DNA of 64,000 nucleotides, taken from NCBI GenBank assembly GCA_002999035.1, contig CP027241.1:437001-501000 (forward strand), in the 5' to 3' direction. Both the position numbers and the translations under genes were made by a program. A model generated the notes under the pieces. That model saw nothing but the letters and a program-made list of their open reading frames with translations, had not been told where the DNA came from and did not search any database. Origin of the DNA: Lachnospiraceae bacterium oral taxon 500 (GTDB lineage Bacteria > Bacillota > Clostridia > Lachnospirales > Vallitaleaceae). Position 1 is the first letter of the stretch; each line of letters begins with the position of its first letter. Below are positions 49,637-57,023 of this stretch, one piece after another.

Positions 49637-49664
49637 TTGCTTTTTCTTCCCATCCTGGTATACT
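49637..49664 (+). promoter_or_regulatory. Promoter of the rhodanese lipoprotein gene
   Basis: TTGCTT (49637-49642), 16-bp spacer, TATACT (49659-49664). The leader is about 140 bases and begins with a CTCAG/CTGAG hairpin. Confidence 0.55.
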
Positions 49665-49812
49665 ATAGACTCAGCTTTCTTCGACTGAGGAAGGTTAAAG
49701 TTTCCATGTTTTCCTGTGAAAAATCATAGGCTGACACGAATAAATCACCCCTATCGCAGACCGTGCCTTTTCATGAAAAATATGCTCTGTCTGTGGAAAG
49801 AAAGGAATCATC

Positions 49813-50256
49813 ATGAAAAAAAATATTTTACTGCTGATGGCCGTGTTGCTGTTCAGCGCCTGCCAGTCCGCTCAGGATAGTAACTCCGGCAACAATTCCG
49901 CGGCAAATGAGTCCGCCCCGGCAAGCAGCGATCAGACTGCCAAAACCGCCGAATACCATAAAATTTCGGCTGAGGAAGCCAAAAAAATGATGGATGAACA
50001 GGATGTCGTAATCGTCGATGTCCGCACTGCGGCGGAATACGCTGAAGGCCATATTGCTGATGCCGTTTTAGTTCCGAATGAAACTATCGGCGACGAAGCA
50101 CCGGCCGAACTGCCGAATAAAGATGCCGTTTTGCTGATTTACTGCCGCAGCGGCAACAGAAGCAGAACCGCCGCTAATAAGCTGCTCAAGCTGGGCTATC
50201 AAAACATTTATGATTTTGGCGGTATTAACACCTGGCCTTATGAAATTGTTAAATAA
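49813..50256 (+). CDS. Rhodanese-domain lipoprotein
   Basis: 147 residues. A lipobox FSAC (Cys at about 17) and a Ser/Asn/Ala-rich linker precede one rhodanese domain (about 48-145). The active-site loop is CRSGNRS, with the catalytic Cys present. It would handle sulfane sulfur or thiol transfer on the outer face of the membrane; the substrate is unknown. Ribosome site AAAGGAATC. Own promoter and terminator, so a single-gene unit. Confidence 0.88.
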   Translation: MKKNILLLMAVLLFSACQSAQDSNSGNNSAANESAPASSDQTAKTAEYHKISAEEAKKMMDEQDVVIVDVRTAAEYAEGHIADAVLVPNETIGDEAPAELPNKDAVLLIYCRSGNRSRTAANKLLKLGYQNIYDFGGINTWPYEIVK

Positions 50257-50331
50257 CAGACGATTCATTTTTCCATTTTCCGCTAAAAGTAAACTTTCAG
50301 CCGGCAGTTAATGGAAAAATCAAACATTCTT

Positions 50332-50364
50332 TCCGGCGTAAGATTGATTTACGCCGGATTTTTT
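50332..50364 (+). terminator. Terminator after the rhodanese lipoprotein
   Basis: A perfect TCCGGCGTAA/TTACGCCGGA stem, seven-base loop, then six T. Confidence 0.88.
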
Positions 50365-50426
50365 ATCCCGATTTTCCAGCCGGAAAGGCCCTTTAGCCGC
50401 ACCTGTTTCCAAACTTTTCCTCCCAA

Positions 50427-50870
50427 TCACGCGCGATCCGGCACCGTCTGGTCAATCGTTATCCGGCGATAGTCCTCGCCCTGGGCGTAGTCCTTTTCTA
50501 TCCTGATCCATACCGTCTGCGCCGGCAGCAATTCGGGAAAACGATCCGCCCATTCAATCAGGGTTACGCCCTGGCCATAAACATATTCCTCAAAACCAAT
50601 TGCCTCCAGCTCCTCCGGTTCTTCCAGCCGGTAGACATCAAAATGAAAAAACGGCAGCCGCCCCTGATGATATTCATTGACCAGCGTAAAGGTCGGCGAC
50701 GACACCGGCTCCTCAATCCCCAAGCCTTCGGCAAAACCCTGGCTGAAAACCGTTTTGCCCACACCCAAATCTCCGGCCAAGGCAAATACCGCCCCTTTAG
50801 GGGCGCTTTCCGCCAGCCTGCGGCCTAAATCCCGCGTTTCTTTACTTGTTTTTGTTTCGATTATTTGCAT
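50427..50870 (-). CDS. tsaE: tRNA threonylcarbamoyladenosine biosynthesis ATPase TsaE
   Basis: 147 residues from the ATG at 50870; the 36 upstream codons overlap the preceding gene and are basic, unlike TsaE. Walker A GDLGVGKT (33-40), SSPTFTLVNEY as switch, FHFDVYRLE and LIEWADRF are typical. It drives the t6A37 modification cycle with TsaB/TsaD, neither of which is in the window. The start lies within the end of the YcxB-like gene, so translation is probably coupled. Confidence 0.92.
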   Translation of the reverse strand: MQIIETKTSKETRDLGRRLAESAPKGAVFALAGDLGVGKTVFSQGFAEGLGIEEPVSSPTFTLVNEYHQGRLPFFHFDVYRLEEPEELEAIGFEEYVYGQGVTLIEWADRFPELLPAQTVWIRIEKDYAQGEDYRRITIDQTVPDRA

Positions 50871-51702
50871 TTTTCTTTTTCGGCTCGCTTTTCTTTTTAA
50901 TATCGACCGGACGACCGGCTTCTTTGCTGCTTTCCGGCGGCAGGGTCTTGGCTTTCTCACTTGCTTCGGCCGCTGCACTGTCCTCTTCCTGATTTGTGCT
51001 TTGACCGGTTCGAATCAATATTTCTTTTATTTCCGGCAGTTCCCGGCCGGTCACCGGTTTCTCCGCTTCCTGTTTTGTCTGCTTTTGCGCTTCGGCTTTC
51101 TCCGTCTTTTTATCTTTTTGATCTTGTTGAACTTGCTGGGCTTTTTTGTCTTTTGGTTCCGGCTTAATCTTTTGCCGGTCGCCGCCGGTTTCCTCCGGTC
51201 GGCGCGTTCCCATCTCTACCTGTTTTTCTTTTAATAATTGCTCCAGATCAGCCGCATCTTCTTCTGCGATACAGCGTTTCGGCAAAATAAAGGCTTGCTT
51301 GCTGTTAACATACAGCAAATAGGATTTGCCGTTTAAATCCATCGCTTCCAGCTGATGCCAAAACAACTTGGCTTCGCCGGTATATTGCTTGATTTGCAGC
51401 ATTTCCGAATCAATGGTAAAAATAATTTTATTCTTAAACACCGAGTTGGAAATCATCTGCCGCTTGGCATTGGTGTACAGCGACAGCGGTGATATCACCA
51501 AATAAATAAGCGCCACCAGCAAAAAAATGATTGCCGTAAAAGCATCTTTCCATACGGCTGCCACTACCGGCGCGCCAATCAGCGCGGCCACTCCCAGCCC
51601 CCAGGTCAGCTTGCCCTGCCAGGTCGAAAAGCTGTGACGCAGCAAAAAAAAGAAAATATCTTCGACCGTCAGTTTTACTTCTATTTTCCATTCCTGATTC
51701 AT
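50842..51702 (-). CDS. YcxB-like membrane protein with long charged tail
   Basis: 286 residues from the ATG at 51702. Two membrane helices (about 37-75) follow an N-terminal EVKLTVEDIFFFLLRHS, and a YcxB-like domain continues to about residue 165 (FTIDSEMLQIKQYTGEAKLFW, quoted as FTIDSEMLQI and KLFWHQL). The last 120 residues are a low-complexity Lys/Glu/Gln/Pro tail ending KKKNANNRNKNK, probably disordered. YcxB-like proteins have no settled function. It overlaps tsaE by 29 bases. Confidence 0.75.
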   Translation of the reverse strand: MNQEWKIEVKLTVEDIFFFLLRHSFSTWQGKLTWGLGVAALIGAPVVAAVWKDAFTAIIFLLVALIYLVISPLSLYTNAKRQMISNSVFKNKIIFTIDSEMLQIKQYTGEAKLFWHQLEAMDLNGKSYLLYVNSKQAFILPKRCIAEEDAADLEQLLKEKQVEMGTRRPEETGGDRQKIKPEPKDKKAQQVQQDQKDKKTEKAEAQKQTKQEAEKPVTGRELPEIKEILIRTGQSTNQEEDSAAAEASEKAKTLPPESSKEAGRPVDIKKKSEPKKKNANNRNKNK

Positions 51703-51851
51703 TTTTCTAATCGCCTTTCTGCCAAAAGGCAACAACCCTGTTGCTGCCTTTCGTGCTTTTTCTCAATCCCTGCCTGCCCGTGGCCGCCGAAAACCGTACT
51801 TGCACGGGCAGCCGCTTTTCAGCCGCAACCAGCGCAGGATTGATAAACTCT

Positions 51852-53987
51852 TTAGTTAATCAGCATACTCAGCCCGATGCGTTTGGTTTTCGGATCAGCC
51901 GACAAAACCTTAACTTCAACCACATCGCCGACCGCTACTACCTCCAAAGGATGTTTTATAAACTTCTTTGACATCTGCGAAATATGCACCAAACCGTCCT
52001 GATGGACACCGATATCGACAAAGGCTCCAAAATCAATGACATTGCGCACCGTTCCCTTTAAGACCATGCCCTCCTGCAAGTCTGAAATTTCCAGTACATC
52101 CTGCCTTAAAACCGGTGCCGGCATATCTTCACGCGGGTCGCGCCCCGGCTTTTCCAGTTCCTTGCAAATATCCTCCAGCGTCATCTCACCCACGCCCAAT
52201 TCGCCGGCCAAGGCCTTCATATCCTTAATCTTTTTCCGTTTTTCCCGAAAGGCCTGAAATTCCTGACGGATATCGCCAATTTGCAAATGTTCAAGCAAAC
52301 GGCGGGCCGCCTGATAACTTTCCGGGTGAACACCGGTATTATCCAGCGCTTCCGTGCCGTCCGGCACCCGTAAAAAACCGGCCGCCTGTTCAAAGCTTTT
52401 ATTCCCCAGACCACTGACTTTTAAGAGTTCTTTCCGATTTTGATATTTACCGTTTTCTTCGCGGTAAGCCACAATATTTTTGGCCACCTTGCCGGAAATC
52501 CCGGCAATATAGGAAAGAAGCGGAGCAGAGGCGGTATTGACATTCACTCCCACCCGGTTGACAGTATCTTCCACCACACCAAACAAGGCTTCACCCAAGG
52601 TTTTTTGATTCATATCATGTTGATATTGACCGACGCCAATTGCTTTCGGCTCAATCTTCACCAGCTCCGCCAGCGGGTCTTGCAGTCTCCGGCCAATTGA
52701 TACCGCACTGCGCAGCGCCACATCGTATTCGGGAAATTCTTCACTCCCTAACTTCGAAGCGGAATACACCGAAGCACCGGCCTCATTAACAATCACATAC
52801 TGTAATTTTTGCGGCATTTCGCCAATCAACTCCACCACGAAGCTTTCCGTTTCCCGGGAAGCCGTGCCGTTGCCGATGGCAATTAAATCGGCACCATGCT
52901 TTTCAATCAGCTTTTTCAGCACGGCCTTAGCTTCTTTGACTTTGGACTGCGGCGGTGTCGGATAAATGACGGCCGTATCAAGAACCTTGCCAAACTCATC
53001 AATCACCGCTGTTTTGACACCGGTACGAAAGGCCGGGTCAAGCGCTACAACGGCATGTCCGGCAATCGGCGCCTGCATCAGAAGCTGCTGCAAGTTCTTT
53101 GCAAAAACTTTAATTGCCCCTTCTTCGGCTTTCTCGGTAAAACTCGTCCGAATTTCCCGCTCAATCGAGGGGAAGAGCAGCCGTTTATAACTGTCCTCAA
53201 TTGCCGCCTGCAGCTCGGCTGCACAACTCGGTTCCTCAGTTTTAATCCACAGCTTGGCCAAATATTTAATCATCTGCTCATGCTCGCCGTCAATTTTAAC
53301 ACTTAATATTTTTTCCTTTTCCCCTCGGTTAATGGCTAAAATCCGGTGTCCGGCCACTCCTGATAAATACTCGCTGTAATCGGCATAATTTTGATATACG
53401 CCCGCATCCTCGACTTTGGCTTTCGATACCACCTTGCCGAAGCGGCTGAAATACCCGCGAATATATTTGCGGGCAGCCGAATCTTCCGAAACCATTTCAG
53501 CAATGATATCTCTGGCGCCCTGTAATGCTTCCGCCGCCGTTTCTACTCCCGCCTCGGCATTGATATAGGCCTCGGCCAATACTTCGGCTCTGCCGGTGCC
53601 TGCCATAATTGCCTGTGCCAGCGGCTCCAAACCTTTTTCTCTGGCAATAGTCGCCTTGGTTCGGCGTTTTTGTTTATAAGGCAAATAAAGGTCTTCCACT
53701 TCAACCAAGGTTTCCGCTTTTAAAATCTCCGCTTTTAATTCCTCGGTCAGCTTCCCCTGCTCCTCAATCAAGCCCAGCACCTGCTCTTTTCTTTCTTCCA
53801 AACCCTGCAAATAGGTCAGCCGCTGATGCAAATCCCGCAGCACGTCATCCGACAAGGCTCCTGTCAGCTCTTTCCGATAGCGGGCAATAAACGGAATCGT
53901 ATTGCCTTCTTCGATTAATTTCAAGGTGTTCTCCACCTGCCAGGCCTTTAATTGAAATTCGGCAACTAATTTTTCCTGGATATTCAT
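51852..53987 (-). CDS. tex: RNA-binding transcriptional accessory protein Tex
   Basis: 711 residues. N-terminal helical HTH regions, a YqgF/RNase-H-like domain (VALDPAFRTGVKTAVID), helix-hairpin-helix motifs (SYIAGISGKVAKNIVAYRE), and a C-terminal S1 domain (LKGTVRNVIDFGAFVDIGVH). Tex binds RNA and influences transcription and stress or toxin expression in several bacteria. Its transcript begins with 16-bp tandem repeats. The start has AGAGGAAGAT upstream. Confidence 0.94.
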   Translation of the reverse strand: MNIQEKLVAEFQLKAWQVENTLKLIEEGNTIPFIARYRKELTGALSDDVLRDLHQRLTYLQGLEERKEQVLGLIEEQGKLTEELKAEILKAETLVEVEDLYLPYKQKRRTKATIAREKGLEPLAQAIMAGTGRAEVLAEAYINAEAGVETAAEALQGARDIIAEMVSEDSAARKYIRGYFSRFGKVVSKAKVEDAGVYQNYADYSEYLSGVAGHRILAINRGEKEKILSVKIDGEHEQMIKYLAKLWIKTEEPSCAAELQAAIEDSYKRLLFPSIEREIRTSFTEKAEEGAIKVFAKNLQQLLMQAPIAGHAVVALDPAFRTGVKTAVIDEFGKVLDTAVIYPTPPQSKVKEAKAVLKKLIEKHGADLIAIGNGTASRETESFVVELIGEMPQKLQYVIVNEAGASVYSASKLGSEEFPEYDVALRSAVSIGRRLQDPLAELVKIEPKAIGVGQYQHDMNQKTLGEALFGVVEDTVNRVGVNVNTASAPLLSYIAGISGKVAKNIVAYREENGKYQNRKELLKVSGLGNKSFEQAAGFLRVPDGTEALDNTGVHPESYQAARRLLEHLQIGDIRQEFQAFREKRKKIKDMKALAGELGVGEMTLEDICKELEKPGRDPREDMPAPVLRQDVLEISDLQEGMVLKGTVRNVIDFGAFVDIGVHQDGLVHISQMSKKFIKHPLEVVAVGDVVEVKVLSADPKTKRIGLSMLIN

Positions 53988-54029
53988 ATCTTCCTCTTTC
54001 TTCCTTTATTTTCGGCGACATTCCGCCGT

Positions 54030-54126
54030 TTCTGATATTTTCCGGCTCTGATATTTCCCATTTCTAATATTTTCTCGTTCTGATATTTTCCGGCTCTGAT
54101 ATCTTCCGGCTCTGATATTTTCCTGT
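54030..54126 (-). repeat. 16-bp tandem repeats in the tex leader
   Basis: About six copies of a GGAAAATATCAGAGCC-type unit on the minus strand, some degenerate. They lie between the tex promoter and its ribosome site. Confidence 0.85.
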
Positions 54127-54128
54127 TT

Positions 54129-54158
54129 ATTATATCTTTGCGCCACTTATTTCGTCAA
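54129..54158 (-). promoter_or_regulatory. tex promoter
   Basis: TTGACG (54153-54158), 18-bp spacer, TATAAT (54129-54134). Confidence 0.75.
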
Positions 54159-54171
54159 GGATTATTTTGCC

Positions 54172-54317
54172 AACAGTTCAGGCAAATGGATAGTTATATA
54201 TGATACTGCCGGGGAAAGCTTGCTTTCACAAGCAGTAGCATATATAACTATCCATTTGCGGAACGCATTCACCCAGAATTCGCGCCAGCGAATTCTGGGT
54301 GGCTTGCCTGAACTGTT
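54172..54317 (+). repeat. Family B palindromic repeat, full copy B2
   Basis: The 14-bp ends AACAGTTCAGGCAA and TTGCCTGAACTGTT are exact inverted copies. Hairpin 1 pairs AAATGGATAGTTATATATG with its complement; hairpin 2 pairs CACCCAGAATTCGC with GCGAATTCTGGGTG. Confidence 0.92.
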
Positions 54318-54492
54318 AAATTTAGAGCAAACTGATATTTATACCCGATATGCCGGGGCGCTTGCTCACCAAAGGCATATCAAGTGTAACTATCCATTTG
54401 CGGAACATGCTGATAATTTCCTTACGGCGAATTATCGGTGGCTTGCCTGAACGAAAATTTATTTCGCTGAATTGCAAATGGCTTGCCTGAAC
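54318..54492 (+). repeat. Family B palindromic repeat, degenerate copy B3
   Basis: It directly follows B2. A degraded left arm (CTGATATTTATACCCGATATG), the conserved AACTATCCATTTGCGGAAC, hairpin GATAATTTCC...GGCGAATTATC, and two right ends TTGCCTGAAC (54443 and 54483). AAATTTAG occurs on both sides. Confidence 0.75.
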
Positions 54493-54588
54493 TTTGTAAA
54501 ATTTAGTCCTTTTAATTTTCCATATTTGTATTTTGACATAAAATTATCTCTTCTCATTTCCCTTTTCCAAAATGTTTTTTAGAAAATA

Positions 54589-54616
54589 TTGTTTTTCCTG
54601 CGAAGTATAGTATAAT
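54589..54616 (+). promoter_or_regulatory. Promoter of the orphan antitoxin-like gene
   Basis: TTGTTT (54589-54594), 16-bp spacer, TATAAT (54611-54616). Confidence 0.6.
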
Positions 54617-54697
54617 AGGAAAAAAGAAGTTAGCTCAATGGACAAGACAAAGCAAGAAAATACATTCAATCTTTACAATCAAAGTGAGGTGCTTATC

Positions 54698-54886
54698 ATG
54701 AGCAGACAACAACTGCATACCTTGATTGATACTATTGACGAAAAAGACATTGATTTACTGCAGGCATTACTTTTAAAATTTATTCCTTCCGATATTCCAC
54801 TTCCCGACGAAATCGAAGCAATCAAACAAGGGGAAACAGACTTTAAAAATAAGGATATCTATACTCACGATGAAGTATGGGGCTAA
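54698..54886 (+). CDS. Antitoxin-like small protein without visible toxin
   Basis: 62 residues from the ATG at 54698 (GTGAGGTG upstream); 20 extra upstream codons have no good ribosome site. The helical start (HTLIDTIDEKDIDLLQALLLKF), PLPDEIEAIKQGETDF, and the end YTHDEVWG resemble short clostridial antitoxins that pair with RelE/ParE-type toxins. Nothing toxin-like follows: a terminator hairpin comes 14 bases downstream. It may be a leftover. Confidence 0.65.
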   Translation: MSRQQLHTLIDTIDEKDIDLLQALLLKFIPSDIPLPDEIEAIKQGETDFKNKDIYTHDEVWG

Positions 54887-54900
54887 AAAGCGCATACACA

Positions 54901-55005
54901 AGGGCTGCTGCAAAATACAGATGTTTCACAAGATATTGCGATAAATCGCAAAGATTTTTCCTAAATCTTGCGCAGCAATCTTAAAATGCAACAGCCCTCT
55001 TTTCT
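54901..55005 (+). terminator. Long hairpin terminator after the antitoxin-like gene
   Basis: Outer stem AGGGCTGCTGCA/TGCAACAGCCCT (one mismatch) with further internal pairing, then TTTTC. Confidence 0.6.
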
Positions 55006-55106
55006 TAGCACTTCAAAGGGAGTTTCCCATTATCGAAAAGCGCCGGGACTGCGATGATACCTCTCCCTTTTACAATTTTCTTTTACAGTTCCTTTGGCAG
55101 CCTCTT

Positions 55107-55340
55107 TTACAGCTTCTCATACAGGTGATACAACATTTCCGCCGCCTGCCTGCGGGTGATGGCCTGCCCGCCGTCATACAGACCATTTGCCGTCTTGAGC
55201 ATTTTGCCACATCTAAAAACGTACTGTTGGCACTGCCGTCATACGTATACGACATCCTGACCAAAATCGTTAAAATCTCGCTTCTTTGAATGGGAGCATC
55301 CGGGCTGAACTGACCGGACACATTGCCCTGCAAAATTTCC
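55107..55340 (-). pseudogene. S-layer homology (SLH) domain remnant
   Basis: One frame gives GNVSGQFSPDAPIQRSEILT, then ILVRMSYTYDGSANSTFLDV, a typical SLH start. A frame change and probable small deletion follow, and another frame ends LKTANGLYDGGQAITRRQAA, then EMLYHLYEKL and stop, the usual SLH end. No start is present: the upstream side is cut at repeat A7. It is the tail of a lost surface-anchored protein. Confidence 0.75.
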
Positions 55341-55343
55341 TAA

Positions 55344-55434
55344 CTCAACTTCCCCTGATCGAAGTGCTGCGCACTTCTGCCCGCGTGGGCGACCTACCTA
55401 AAAAAGACTGTTCTGACAAACATAGGAAAGTTGA
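55344..55434 (+). repeat. Family A palindromic repeat, copy A7
   Basis: CTCAACTTCCCCTGATC, the GAAGTGCTGCGCACTTC hairpin, TGCCCGCGTGGGCGACC, CTAAAAAAGACTGTTCTGAC, and the end AGGAAAGTTGA. It abuts the broken SLH sequence. No clear target duplication. Confidence 0.85.
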
Positions 55435-55481
55435 GTAATGATATTTTAATACTGCTTGAAAAGCTATATAGTGTACAACTT

Positions 55482-55507
55482 ATTTCCGCTTCTATACAAG
55501 CGGAAAT
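55482..55507. other. Hairpin ATTTCCGCTT/AAGCGGAAAT
   Basis: A perfect 10-bp inverted repeat with a six-base loop in an otherwise gene-free stretch. No T run follows, so it is not a standard terminator. Confidence 0.5.
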
Positions 55508-55641
55508 GTGGGAAAGACTAAAATCCACTTCTACCCTTTCCGTGTGGAAATTACTTTTACACTTTACCCCCCTAATCTTTTTCCGGAAAATTGGAAGTTA
55601 AGACTTTTAAAGTTTATATAAATATGGTATATTAAGTACTG

Positions 55642-55760
55642 GGAATTGGCCCTTTATGGGCAGAAAGCAATTCCAAACCCACACCCGGAACTTGCGCCCC
55701 TTGCTTTTTTCTGTGCGGCCAGGGAAAACAGGTTCAAATCCCGCATTATCGAAAGGAGAT
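55642..55760 (+). promoter_or_regulatory. Candidate structured leader of the MarR gene
   Basis: It opens with a nested hairpin (GGAATTG/CAATTCC around GCCC/GGGC, 55642-55674), followed by a C-rich stretch, a run of T, and GGTTCAAATCCCGC. An AT-rich region with TATATT lies upstream (about 55629). I cannot match it to a known riboswitch. Confidence 0.4.
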
Positions 55761-55764
55761 TGCC

Positions 55765-56217
55765 ATGTTAGAACCGCTTTTTGTCGATGTTTATGATAAA
55801 TTCAAGCTCAATTTTTATAAAAATATCTTTAAGGGTTTTGACCGGCAAAAGAATCCTCTGACCATCACCGAATCCTTTTGTTTGGAAGTGATTTATTCTT
55901 TAAAAACTCCCACTATTTCTGAGCTCTCCCGGTATCTTGGCATTTCCCAGCCCAATACCACCTATAAGGTCAATGAGCTGATTCAAAAGGGTTATATTGA
56001 AAAGAAAAAAGATCCCCTTGATAAGCGGCGGGTTTTGCTTTATCCGACCGAAAAGTTCACTAAGTATTATTCCCTCAAAAATCAATATGTCAGCACCGTC
56101 TGCGATCGGATGCGGGCTACTTTTTCGGCTAAGGATTTGCAAAAGCTGGAATCCATGCTGGCGACTATATCCAATGAATTGATGCCGGAAGTCAGCATCA
56201 AAAAAGAGGTTGAATGA
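55765..56217 (+). CDS. MarR-family transcriptional regulator
   Basis: 150 residues. Winged helix with TISELSRYLGISQPNTTYKV as recognition region and the wing KKDPLDKRRVLLYPT, typical of MarR. Start ATG after GAAAGGAG. The effector and targets are unknown; the gene is followed by a toxin-antitoxin module rather than an efflux or enzyme gene, so it may act on itself or at a distance. Its leader may be structured. Confidence 0.88.
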   Translation: MLEPLFVDVYDKFKLNFYKNIFKGFDRQKNPLTITESFCLEVIYSLKTPTISELSRYLGISQPNTTYKVNELIQKGYIEKKKDPLDKRRVLLYPTEKFTKYYSLKNQYVSTVCDRMRATFSAKDLQKLESMLATISNELMPEVSIKKEVE

Positions 56218-56265
56218 TAATCCTATATTGTAATTCTGAAAAACTTGTGAAAGAGCATTAAAGAG

Positions 56266-56306
56266 TTGACAAATGTTCTTTCAAGATATATGCTATATAT
56301 AGCATA
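56266..56306 (+). promoter_or_regulatory. higBA promoter with palindromic operator
   Basis: TTGACA (56266-56271), 17-bp spacer, TATGCT (56289-56294). The 18-bp perfect palindrome TATGCTATATATAGCATA (56289-56306) covers the -10, a likely operator for the downstream HTH antitoxin. Confidence 0.82.
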
Positions 56307-56318
56307 GAGGAGGGTGAA

Positions 56319-56672
56319 TTGTTCAGTGTAAATTTTTACCGTGAAGAAGACGGCAGTAAACCAGTTGGAGAGTTTATCCGAAGTCTGGATGTAAAAATGA
56401 AGGCAAAAGTAGTATCTGATCTGCATCGATTAGAAATGCTGGGAAATGAAGCGAGAGCTCCATTGAGCAAGTACCTTGGTGAAGATATTTTTGAACTTCG
56501 CACTATTCTGGGAACTAATATAGTCCGGATTTTATACTTCTTTGATGAAGATGAAATCATTATTGCAACAAATGGATTTGTCAAAAAACAACAGAAAACT
56601 CCACAGAGCGAGATACTGCTTGCCAAACAGAGAAGAACGATTTACCTGAAAAGAAAGGAGTGTGAGCGATGA
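56319..56672 (+). CDS. higB: HigB/RelE-type toxin (phage Gp49-like family)
   Basis: 117 residues from a TTG start with GGAGGGTG upstream. The opening FSVNFYREEDGSKPVGEFIR and then LEMLGNEARAPLSKYLGEDI, FELRTILGTNIVRILYFF and VKKQQKTPQSEILLAKQR are the Gp49/HigB pattern of ribosome-dependent mRNA interferases. The catalytic basic residues near the C-terminus are present. It overlaps the antitoxin gene by four bases. The module looks intact. Confidence 0.87.
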   Translation: MFSVNFYREEDGSKPVGEFIRSLDVKMKAKVVSDLHRLEMLGNEARAPLSKYLGEDIFELRTILGTNIVRILYFFDEDEIIIATNGFVKKQQKTPQSEILLAKQRRTIYLKRKECER

Positions 56673-56962
56673 GTGATTTACAAGAACTGACGAATGAACT
56701 CATGCAGGATACTGCGTTCAAAAAAGAATATGAAGCACTTCAGCCGGAGCGGGACATTACCATGTCTATTATTCGTGCAAGGAAAGCAGCAGGCCTGACA
56801 CAGGCCGAGTTGTCTCAAAAGACGGGGATAAGCCAAGCAGATATCAGCCGATTGGAAAATGGATCAAGAAATCCAAGTCTTGCATTGTTGAATCGTATTG
56901 CAGAAGCAATGAACTCAACGCTAAAAATCGAATTTGTTCCCAATAAGCATTTAGCAAAATAA
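56669..56962 (+). CDS. higA: HigA-type HTH antitoxin
   Basis: 97 residues. An Xre-type helix-turn-helix (AGLTQAELSQKTGISQADIS) lies in the second half after an N-terminal toxin-binding segment. It should bind HigB and repress the shared promoter through the 18-bp palindrome. ATGA overlap with the toxin gene ensures coupled synthesis. Confidence 0.9.
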   Translation: MSDLQELTNELMQDTAFKKEYEALQPERDITMSIIRARKAAGLTQAELSQKTGISQADISRLENGSRNPSLALLNRIAEAMNSTLKIEFVPNKHLAK

Positions 56963-57023
56963 GATGTTAAGTTAGAATACAATATTTTATTTTCGAAAAA
57001 ATCAGAAAGGAAATGAAACAATT

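Noticed and set aside
54030-54126. Possible CRISPR array in the tex leader
   Set aside because: The repeats are direct tandem 16-mers without spacers.
55715-55752. tRNA-like T-arm (GGTTCAAATC)
   Set aside because: The flanking bases do not form a T-stem, acceptor or anticodon arm.
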